The position numbers and the translations under genes were made by a program. From Protonemura montana (Eukaryota > Arthropoda > Insecta > Plecoptera > Nemouridae), in assembly GCA_947568835.1 (NCBI GenBank), contig OX387610.1, forward strand, positions 6,287,501-6,351,500: 64,000 nt of DNA. The letters are read 5' to 3'. Within the stretch, counting starts at the first letter, position 1. Each line of letters begins with the position of its first letter. This document shows positions 29,801 through 41,800 of this stretch, piece by piece. The notes under the pieces are model-generated. The model made no database searches, was not told where the DNA came from, and saw only the letters and a list, made by a program, of their open reading frames with translations.

Positions 29801-32800
29801 GTCCAACGCCAGCTGTGATATGGCTGCAACGGGCAAAGAGGTTCGAGCGTTAGAAATTTGAAGGTATCATGGCTGTGTTCCCAAAGAACTTCAAAAAATA
29901 TATCACTGTTTCTAAATACATATTCAAAACTTTTTAATCTGATATTTGCAACTGATTCATCCAAGCTAACAATAAATTTCATTTGATTTCATTTGATTTA
30001 AATAACTCAATAAGTGATAATAATAACACACAACACAACTCACACTCTAGGGGGAACCGTTTCGGCAGCGGCATGTCCCACGTGTCGTCCATTTTGTCAG
30101 CGTTGGCGCAGCTGAGAGCGGCCAACGTCGCCGTTGCGTTGCGCTGCGCCGCGTGTGATGTGTAGTGCACGTAACACAACGTGCGGTTCCTGTGCGAAGA
30201 AGATGAATACCGTTGAGGATTGATTCGTGGGGTTAAACAGCGCACTGTTTTGACAGCTGGCCCTGTGGTACACGTCTGATGACGTCGGCATGGAACAAGC
30301 CAGTAGCGCAGTGAAAAGTATTAAAAAAAATATATTAATAAAATATTAGTATCATTTAATTTTTGACTGTGGAACGGTTTTAAAAGTCAGCTCAGACCTG
30401 TGGTGCACGTCTAGGGCTAGCGTGTGTAGCTGGCGCAGAATGCTTTGTCCAGCAGCGGCAGACCCATTAAGGTGCACTCGACGTATGTCCACCGTGCTGC
30501 TGAAGATGATCGTAGCCTCCTCCCCTTCCGGTACTGCAAGCAACGCACATGCGAGGCATAACTGGTTTGGTCGCTCATGGATTCAAGAATCGGAGGCCAT
30601 AGAAATACAGTTCCTTTTGGTTATTGACTGATTAGGTTGTGAAATCAATAAGAAACAGAATAAAAGTAGTAATTTGATATTGTTATGTGTCTAATTTGTT
30701 TTTTTGCAATGCCGAAATAATTTATTTCATCTTCTAAGTTTGCAAGGCTTTATTTCTATAATCCAAATAACTACTGTTAAAGCAGTAAGTTACAATGGTC
30801 AATTACAACCATGCTTAATGGGCTAACGTTGGAAAATGATTGAGACATCTTCCATTTTAATTGGCCGTGCTAATAGCGAAAAAATTACCAGTTACAACCG
30901 ACTCTTTACATTCACAAAAAACAAATTGCCATAAATAAATTATTTTTACTAAAAATCACTTTACGGCCGATTCGTTTATGGGTTTATGACACAAATTGTG
31001 TCACTTACCGTTGACCGCCGTACACCGGTTGGCGTTCTTGACGTAGCCCGAGACGCACGAGCACTGGAATGAACCGTTCGTGTTGGCGCAGAGCTGGTCG
31101 CAGCTGCCGTCCGTCTGGCACTCGTCGGAATCTGCGGAAAAATTGGCAGCACCGTATAAATAAGTGTCATATTCTTCATCTCTAGTGCCGGTTAGAGCTG
31201 GGCACAATCCAGATGCAGGGTACAGAACTGTATGAAAACAATCCATACTTTTAGGCATACTTGTTTTTTTTTAGAAATACTGTCAAATATCCATTGCGGA
31301 TCACGTTGTTTGTTTCCAATGTCAGCGGATCTCGTTTACAGTTACAAACAGAACTAATGTGTCAGTAGTGTCACATTAAAAATTGAAATTTCTTGCCACA
31401 TTATAAGCCGTTATACAATAGAACCGCAGCTACAAGAAATTCCTTTCGAGACAAAACCCATGCAATTAGCCAATTGAGCTTTTTTTTTGGAAGTTTTTAT
31501 TTGGTGAAATCTGCTTTAAATTGCAAATGCTTGCAATGTGCAAAGTATTTTATAATTAGGAACACTAAAAAGCGTGTGCCCAATGTGCCAAGAAAAGCAA
31601 ATTGGCAAAAAGCCAAGAGAGTGTTTACTAAAAACAAACTGACAGTAGAAACAAATGTTACTTGCACTACGACATTTCAGTAAATATTCACAAAGAAACT
31701 TTGCAAAGCGGTGATGTAATTAAAGCCAGTATGCTACAGATTGCCATCCATTGAATATATCGACTCAAGAGTGCTCGTCAACGCCGAGATTGCCGATTTA
31801 AATCCGATCGACTGTCAACCCATTGGCCCGACTATCGATGGATTTGTGCTGCTTACCGACACACTGTGAACGATTCGGCTGCTGTCCAGCCCCGCAGTAA
31901 CACAGCGGGCCCGTCGAACTCTGCTTGCATCCGAACGAGCAGCCAGCCTCCGTGCACGCGCTAGTGTTCTCTGCAAGCAGACACAACGGAACTCACTTTA
32001 GCAGTGTTTTCGAGACAAGTCCAACCATTTGGTTGTCCTGTTGATTATATGGACATACCCTAGGTTAATCAAAGCTACTGGAGACCACTTAGCTTGATAG
32101 TATTTCATTTACTTAAAGAATATAAGAAACAAAAAAATAAACCACAAGAAGCTAGAGTGGCCATTTGGTGGTGCTACCATGGTACTATATAAAACGACCG
32201 GTGGTATTTTATTACCCCGACTAGAGCGGCGCTTTCACCAATGCCAGAGTTTGATAAGCACCACTAGCAACAGGTGTTACAGAGGTGCTACAATGATTTC
32301 ACTATCAAGAAGGCATAGTTCAGAGGCATGAGTTTCAGTTCCCTATCACAGTGCATGTGCGAAAAAAAAAAAAAACTTCTTGCATTAAGGTTTACTGAAT
32401 CCAGAGTCACTGAAAATGGTGCTAATAAATACTGTTGCTCTAGGTTGAAGTTACTGCTTGGTGCCAAGGTGGTGCTAGTTAGCACCAGTAATACCATGGT
32501 TACAAAACAACTGCTCTAAGCCTCAGGGCTCGGCCGACAAAACAATACCAAAAAAAAACATCCAAACACTTACGACAGAAAGTGCCCTCGTCTGATCCGT
32601 CAGGACAGTCCTTGGCGCCGTCGCAGAGCTTCGCCACGTGCCGACACGTCGTCATGTCGGCGCAGTGGAATTCGTTCCAGCCGCAAACGGCGCCCGTGTG
32701 GCACTGATGCGGGTCCTCGTCGGAGAGGTCCAGCGCGCCCCGGTCGTCCTGGCCGCAGTCCATCTCCCCGTCGCAAGACCAGCCGTGCGGCACGCACTTG

Positions 32801-35800
32801 TGGGAGGTAGCGCAGCGAAACTGGCCAGGGCGACACGTCGCGGGCGCTGCGAAAAGTGGGGTTAGGTTGGGGATCGGTTCAGATATTTGGACACAAAGTG
32901 AGATAAGAGGGTTAATTTGTGAACTAAAACGGTACTCTTCAAACTATTTACTTTTATGTAAATGTGGTCATTCTTTGGACTGTGCTCTTGGAATCGTAAT
33001 AAAAAACACTCTGTCAAACTTATATACTCTTGTTGACTAAGTACCTGTAAAAAACTCCTTCTAGTAGATTAAAATTTCCAACGGTTGCTTTACTCAAAAT
33101 GACTTCGCTATCTCTTTTGCAGTAAGACCACGTGAGGTTCGATTAATTCATGAAGTGAGCTAAGGGTTGAATAAGTGAGAAACCAGACAAGTAAGATTGG
33201 ATCGCTTCAACTCTCCTGGTATCCAGCAAACTAACGCACTCAGGTGAACAGACCGAAGTCTACTGACCATCCTCACTATCGACTGTAGAGGGCCACAGCC
33301 CTCTCAGCTGGTAAGAGCTTCCCGGCTGGTGACAGGGCAGTTTGCCTTGACAAAAACCACAAATACAGCACAGATATTCTATTCTTGGTTATATTGCTAT
33401 GCAAAACCTTCCACTGGGAAGCTCAACAAAGTTTTACAGCACTTCCTCCTTCAAGCTACAATAGTTTGGACCTCGTACAATAGATGGCATTTTAAGCAAT
33501 CTAGTCTAGACTTGCATTGCTAATGATTCAAATTTTTTCCCTGTCATAAATATTTCTCTCTTATGGTTGTAATGCTAACTTGCTCCTGTGGCAGATTTCT
33601 TTGTTACAGCAGAGGTTTCAATTGCATAGCCACCCCAAATAAGGATGGTTAATCTGTGTACGCTATGTCTGTGGTAGTCTTCACTCCATTAGGATGGAAT
33701 ATCTGCACAAGCTTATCTGGAGCAGCCTTTGCTCTATAAGATTGTAATATCCGTGCAAGCTTTATCTGTGGTAGCCTTTGCCTCGTAAGGATAGAATATC
33801 TGTAGAAGCTTTATCAGTCTTAAGCCTTATCAAAAGGATGGCAGTCCTCCACTAGTCACTCCCAATGGTCATGGTACTCACTGCAGTCAGGAGGTTCATC
33901 GGACCCGTCATTGCAGTCTGGTGTCGAGTCACATTTCCATCGCTGCGGGATGCAGTGGCCGCTAGCGCAACGGAACTGGCCAGTCTCGCAGGTGCTGTCC
34001 CCAACTGCATGGAAGGAACCATAGCAGTATTAGATGTGGTTATAAGCCAGCTAAAGAAAGCTCGAGTCACACTGGAGAGCGCAATAGACAACTGTGATTG
34101 GAAAGGAAGGGATGACAACACTCATTTGTACTGTGAAATTGATTGATTTTTTGTGTTTAACAATGATTTTTTGACAATCCTGTGGCACTCTGCATTGATC
34201 TAATGGTATCGGTGAATGAGAAAGTGACAATGCACTTAGCCTAATCTTAAAGGGAGAAGCGGATACAGTTTCAGACCTAGTCCAACCTGTCAAGAGAACC
34301 AAAACATTCCTTCCAAAGGACTGTACAACTCGAACAACAGAATCCCTCCACAAATCCATACTGTCGAAAAGTTGATAAGAAAGGCAAGTGAAGTTGTTAT
34401 AGTAACTTTCATCTCTCTTCCAAACAGAATTGGTCATGTGAATGATGGTCACCCGGTACCAATGATCTTGTGAGAACCGGTGATATCAACAATGCGGAAT
34501 TCTCTTACAGGCAAGTTTTCCATACCTAGTCTTTTAAAAACCTAATGGCTCATTAACTTGTTTTTTTTCTTGGCAGCCACCTAGCTTACACTGCTTTTGT
34601 CTGTAAAGGATCATCAATTTATCAACATGTAAATTCTGCACTTAGAAACTGGACCCTATTTGACAAAGATCCAATTAACAAATATCCCCAGGACACAAGA
34701 ACTGGACCACTGTACCTGTGGCCACTCGATTGATAGGTTTATGAATATGATGACCCAATTGTCCACTTAATAAATTGCTCCCCCCCCCCCCCCCTGCATA
34801 AAGTGCAACCAGAGAATTTTTACTTGGAAAAATGTTCCAAGAAATTATGCTCGAAGCAAAAAAGATGAGCATATTCTTCACGAAAGCTTGAAATGTCAAC
34901 AAATGTCAAGAAAAAAAAATCAACAGTAATTTCTAATGTGAAAAGTGTTAAAATTAAACAAAAATTATACCTAAAGTACCCATTGAGACCCATTGAAACT
35001 AAATTAAATCCAAAAATCCCAAGTCCAAAAATAGTTTACTTTCAACCTATACACTCAATGCTACTTGTATACAAATGTACAAAATGGGAATTTGCTGGAG
35101 TGAAATAAGTACCTACATTAAAGGAAAATGTGAATTAGAGGAAATTCTCATACTCGAAAATACTAGATCAAAATACTAGGTGGTAAAAATGTATAATACG
35201 GTATAACACGTACGTGAACAGTTTAAAAATATGTTATAATTTCTGTTTTAGACAGATCTCCAGTAGCAAGTACCATCCAAACAACATTCAATTCACATAA
35301 AAAAAAAAAACAAAGCTATTCACCATTATTTTCAAATATCCCAACCACACAATAATCCAAAAGTAATCTCCAGTAGATCCTAGATTCACAATTGGCGCTT
35401 GACGCACTAGGTAGCTGTCTCGATTGGCCGGCAGTGATTCACCAAATTGAATAAACTCTTGTGTCAATTGACTCAATCAAAGAGTTGACAAGGAGAATGC
35501 TTTTTTTCATGTCCGTCACGCTCTTGTCTTGGAGTTTAATGACACGTCCAATCGAAAAAAAACTTCTTTTGTTGCTGTCAAAAGGTCAGAGATCAGGATT
35601 TGCATAGAATCGGAATGCAAACATTGTGTTTAAGACCATTACACTGCAGTGTAATGCAGTGTGTGGAGAAGGATCCCAGAATTTGTGTACTTTTTTGTAT
35701 TTATGACTATAAGACTATATATGACTTACAGCCAGCTGTAAGCCAACAATGGATTATTTTTACAAGCAAGCTGGATCCTATTCTCTATCCAGGTTATTTG

Positions 35801-38800
35801 AGATCAGCTGGCTGGATCCTATTCTCTATCCAGGTTATTTGAGATCAGCTGGCTGGATCCTATGCTCTATCCAGGTTATTAGAGATCAGCTGGCTGGATC
35901 CTGTGCTCTAGCCAGGTTATTTGAGATCAGCTGGCTGGATCCTATGCTCTATCCAGGTTATTAGAGATCAGCTGGCTGGATCCTGTGCTCCACCCAAGTT
36001 ATTTGGGATCAGCTGGCTGTATCCTATGCTCTATCCAGGTTATTTGAGATTAGCTGGCTGGATCCTATGCTCTATCCAGGTTATTTGAGATCAGCTGGCT
36101 GGATCCTATGCTCTATCCAAGTTATTTGAGGTCAGCTATCTGGATCCTATGCTCTATCCAGGTTATTTGAGATAACTAAACACTGCACTGAGGCATAAAC
36201 CTGTTAAGCTGTGCTCTCGCACTACTCACTCGACTCGCACTGCTCAACGAGCTACTATTCTTAATTCTTATCTGTAATAGGTCCCTGCTGTCCTGCATCA
36301 CTCGCAGATACAGAGCTTAGCTAGATACCAACTAAGCAACTTTTTGTTTCAAAAACATAAAAAAAAACACCTGTCGAATGAAATGAATCTTAGATGCAGA
36401 ATATGTATCGTTTGGGTCAACTTACCATCACTTTAAGAATTAAATTACAGGGAAATAAAACCTGAGGTGGGTCATAGTCTATGACGGGTCGTCGGACATT
36501 TCTGTCAGCTGACCGCAAAAGAAAATCAGCTAACTTGCAATGACAAAAAAGATAACTTCCCTTAAGTATGAAAATGTGAGTTTTAAGTTTCAAGGGGACC
36601 AGCTGGTCGATGAAAAATAATAAAAATATATTGCTTAGTTAGGACTTAGTCTGGACTTCGTCTCTGGCGAGATCGACGCGCGGGGAAGTTAATATTATAG
36701 TGGTTTATCTTGGTTTTCTTTGACGGTACCTTTTTCCATATTGTTTAAATTTTGTTTATATTTTATGTCGTGGCTTCCACTGATCTATGAAAGTCGTGTT
36801 GTCACATCGATGGACAGTGACAAATTTCGAATTTTCTTTTGCATAACCTCTTCCCAAGTCAAATTGTAACCAAATCTGATTCGAATGAATAAATGCATGT
36901 TGGAATATTTTTGTTTATAATCTTCATGGCTGCTGTGGACAGTTTGATATGTCTCAAAGTCAAATCAACCAGCGATCAAAAGCACATGTGGCGTAAAAGT
37001 GAATTTGCATCATGCTCAGTGTGTCTCATGCAAAAGGAAGAGCAAGGCTGGGTGGTCTGAGCTTGGCCAGGGGTCACCGAGATTATCAGCCACGACTTGA
37101 CTGGCATTCTTTATCTCTAATAAGGGGAAAGATCCCTGTAGTCTTTTATTAATCTTTTTATTTGACACAAACTTTGTACATCCATAATTCGCATCACTAT
37201 CGTCGCAGAAAATGCACTTCCCTTGTTTAGAAAATAAATATGTATGAGCGCTCAACTCACCGTAATCTGTTTTCCGAGAAAATGCTGAGTGAGAAAAGTT
37301 CTAGTGCACACCTGATTGATTATATCTCTATTTAAACTGATACATTTGAATTCGTCAGGGCCAAATAAATCACCGGCAAGTTTGAAGGCAAGCCCACGTC
37401 CCAGCGTCACCCCTGCTTCTTATTGCATCAAGTTTAATATACCCCACTAACAAAATATCGAGACAATTTTAATTATCGTATTTCCATCCTGTCTACCAAC
37501 TGCAAGCGGGTTACGTGCTCGTAAGTAACACTTAGTGACACTGAGTTCGAACACTTTTTTGTATTATTATGAACAATATAACCGTCTCAAAAATTGATGC
37601 CCAAACGGGGACTCGAACCCCGGTCTCCACCTATCGCGGGTGTTGCTCTAACCCATTGAGCTACTTGGACACAAGCTTTTTGAGACGATTTTACTGAATT
37701 TGATGAGATTAGAGTCCAAGTAGCTCGATGGGTTAGAGCAACACCCGCCACAGGTGGAGATCGGGGTTCGAGTCCCCGTCTGGTCATCAATTTTTGAGAC
37801 GGTATTAGTGTTCATAATAATAAAAAAAACCGCTCATTGCACTTACAATATAAATAAGATTTCAAATAAAATTGGCTCACGCTTATCGGCGACGAGAATT
37901 TCATGGAGAACAAAGATGCGAAATGAGAGAGCAAATGTCAAGAAACAGACCAATCTTTCGACAGGTTTCCTGGCCACACCTTGCAAGTTAGAATTCTAGA
38001 AATCGAGTATGTTGTAGGTAAAGAATTTAAGTTATGAACAAAAGGTCCTTTTTTCAAAAATGTTTTTAGTTTACCTGAACCAAGTTAAAAAGTGCAACTT
38101 TGGGAGTAATTTTCGGAATGAATGAACAAATGAAGAAAATAACTCGTTGTAAAAGAGCCCCTTCAAAGCGTCTTTCCGATATTTTCAGAAAAAAAATCCC
38201 AGTTTTCGTAGCAGCTGTGGATCCCAAATTTATTTAATCTGTTAACATTACCAAACTACACATAAAAAAAATTACACGAGCCAACCATTTTGAAAAAACC
38301 TCCCATATGAGTTGTATCCAGTTTCTTCATTTCTAACAAATTTCCGGGAAATTTTCACTCGAAAAGAATTATTAACTGATTTAACAGTTCATGCCAGCCC
38401 CAAAAAAAGAATAAAAAGCTTGTCCATGGATCCCCCCCGGAAAAAGAATATTAACCCAGTACAACCTCTTTGAGAGGTAAATATTAACTTCAGCAAACAA
38501 AGGCACATTGTTACAACTGAAAACGCCAGAGTTTTGAGACAATATTATCACTGTGAATCTTCTGGCAAGACGAGATAAAAATGAGACCAAACCTTTTTTT
38601 CAAGTTTTTACAAAGGACATTTATATGACAGCAATGAAACAAAACTTCCCTTAAAATTTACATTTGAGTCTTCCTTCTGCACCCCTCAAAGTTGTGCCAA
38701 GATAACACTCCATTTTAATTATTGAAAGTTGAAACCATAGACGACTCATATAGAAGAAGTTATAAAACTGCATAAAAAGCAGCCAAGATGCAGTGTCTAA

Positions 38801-41800
38801 GACGTATTCTTTACAACCAGACAGTGCATGATTCTGGTAACCCTCTTGATCTTCTCTAATGACCACGTGCAGTGGATTGTGGTCGAGGGGTAAATTAAAA
38901 CCTAAGGATATGTTACTTGATTTACCACGTACCTATCATCATACATCATCTGCTATACGGGTTTAAAGTGTAATGAATTACTACTATTATTACTTAGCTT
39001 AAGACTTGATTAAAAAATTTGTTTTCCACTCGACTTGACAGAGACATGAGAATGGAGATGAACAAAAGTGACTTCCGTTTTGGCCTTCAGTATTTGATCA
39101 AAGTTAAGAAAAAATTAAATTACGTTCTTTTAAGTTGGTTAAGTCTGGTCTTAGTAAATGGGTAGGTACTGTATCAACTAGCCCCTTACACTTTACAATC
39201 AGGCAAATTTTACGTTATCACATGTCTATTAAGAAAATTATCAATGTTATAAAAATTATTTCTATTAGTCAAAATATGTGCAAATACATTGCCAAATTTA
39301 AAATCCATGAAAATTTTGTTAAATGTCCACAAAAAAAATCAAACGTCGAAACTGTAACAACTAGCCCCAGTCTCCCCTACGATACAATTTGACAGAACTT
39401 TTAAAATCTGCTGAGCTTGTATTCAGATCACATTTAGACCTAAAAATGTAAGTTTTGTAAAGTTAAAAAAAGTACCCAATAACAAAAGTACTCACAAGCA
39501 TAAAACTAAAAAAAAAAAACTAGACGTAGTAACTATACTGTATATCATGTTAAGATCTTGAAAATGAGCCCACCCTTAGTACTGCAAGACATAGAAACAA
39601 TATGTTGTAAAACTTCAAACAACCTGTGGTTTTGAAAAGTAAATGATTGTGGGCATTTTAAAAAGTTGATGAGCACAGTAAACAAAATAGATCTCGCCTA
39701 TGCCTGCAAAATCCTCTCCTCGTGTAAAATTGGGTATAGGTTAGATGAACACTACATCGATTTTTTAAAATCAACAGATTTGACTTACTGCTTGTTTCAA
39801 CTTAAGAGGGATGTCCATCTTCCAGCATAACCAACTCTTGCTAGTACCAAAGTGTACGTTCTATACTACAGTGTATCCCAAAAACAAAGTGCGTCGAGTC
39901 GAACAATGGGCCTTTGTCCACGCATTTGCAAAAGTCAATATTTACCTTAGAAACACTTTAGCTGTCAGAATTGATTGACTGGGCTTCGATGTCGAATTTA
40001 TTGCATTGCATTTCAATTCAATTTCTAGTGTGTTTACCTGACGGGAATGGGCGAGGCTAGGAAGTGAGTTGGCAACATAGCGTAGATGGTCGAGTCGAGA
40101 CGGGTTGAAATATTGACACCTGAACGCGAATCGCGAATACACGCGAATCGAACAAAGACCTTCCTAATTGGCACTTAAAAACTTTAAAAATCAATGCGCC
40201 TGAGTTTTTGGCACGTACCATACATGATTTGAACACGTCACTACTCGCAATTCTTCCCATCCATAATTCAAAACCCTCTGATTCATAAGGTATAATGGAG
40301 TATAGTTGTGTTTCTGATTTTTAACAAGGTTGAATTGTCCCTCGACACGGATCCTAGTTGTGCGTGCACCAATCCAGGATGGGGGAGCCTGTTGATGATT
40401 GAGAGACAGACGGCCTCTCAATCAGACTCAATGACCAAGTGCATCAGTAACAGACCCCCTTCACACAATGGACACCGTGTCATGCAGGGGCATAACGTGC
40501 ACAGAATCCACGATCGAGTTCGGCTTTTGAACACCGGTGCATTTTATGAAAGGGAAGACGTTTATTTTCACCAATATGACCAATATTATTGTGATTTTTA
40601 GACTCATCTCTACTTTATCTAGCATTAAAACTTAATTTGAACATGAAATAAAGTTAAAACTAGGGTTTTTATGCTGAGTAAAACGTTTTTCCGACGTTCC
40701 GCAACTTATGCCTGTTACTTCACCAATGGTGAAAATAGCTGTGCCTTTTCGCCGAGAACGATTAGATCTTAAAAATATAAAGAAACCATGTCTAGGCACC
40801 TAACTAAAAAACCAATGGCAATCACTCAAACAACTGTCATATTTAAAATTTTTAATTACAATTACCTTGAAAATAGTTTTTTTTTACTAAATATAAACCA
40901 ATTAGTGTATGTGAAAATATTATATTTCTTATTATACCAATATTATTGTTATTACTTATATTATTAAATATCTTGCTAAAATCATCTTTCTTTCTCGTAA
41001 CATAAGATCATGCAGCTGAATGAATGATTATGAAATGAAAAATCGTGGGTCGGAGTAAGTGCTTACTCAGGTCTATATCTAGGTTTACTGGAGACAACGA
41101 TCGGTAACAACTCTTGTCCGATCGCGACGAAACAAAAACTAGGCGATGCATCAACTATTGGCAACAAATTGAAACTACACATGAAAAAATACACGAGCCA
41201 ACCATTTTGAAAAGCCCCCCTTATTAGTATTTAGTCCTATCCAGTTTATATATATGTATATATATATATTAAAATGGATGTTCCGGAAAATTTGCACTAT
41301 AAGAGAGGTTTTTAGTTGATAAAACAGTTTTTACCAACCCCGATTAAATAATAAAAAAACATTGTTTTGTTTCCTGGATCACCCAGATAAATAATTTGGA
41401 ATCAATACAACTCCCTTGACAGTTTTATAATGTTTTACGTTCAAGTACTGGTTTTAGATTGTTCTGTTGTAAGGTACAAGGTGTATTAGGGTCACTTGGG
41501 GTCGTCACCCCCAACCCCCAACAACCTCCCCTAACATGTATCTCTAGCTTGTCTATATTAACAATAAATAAACCCTGAATCAACTTCGAACATAGGTAGG
41601 GAATTTAAATCAATAAATTTGTAATTTGACTGAGGATATTATCTAATGGATTGGAAGTAATCCAGTATGGTCAACCGAGTTGATATCAACGGTCTGTTAT
41701 TGAATGTTTTAAAAAGTCTGTTTGGTATTAATAGGTAATTGTTTTATATAATCAAGTGATTGATTAGTGGTTTCAGCGACCTCTAAACGTATATAGAATC

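Noticed and set aside
35749-35964. Open frame through repeated LDP.LYPGYL-like text (also at 55427-55645)
   Set aside because: This is the translation of the 41-bp minisatellite; the peptide period simply follows the repeat.
37599-37785. Two functional tRNA genes in opposite orientation
   Set aside because: Anticodon loops lack U33, the modules sit inside larger repeated termini, and similar diverged copies occur elsewhere, so they are tRNA-like modules of an element.
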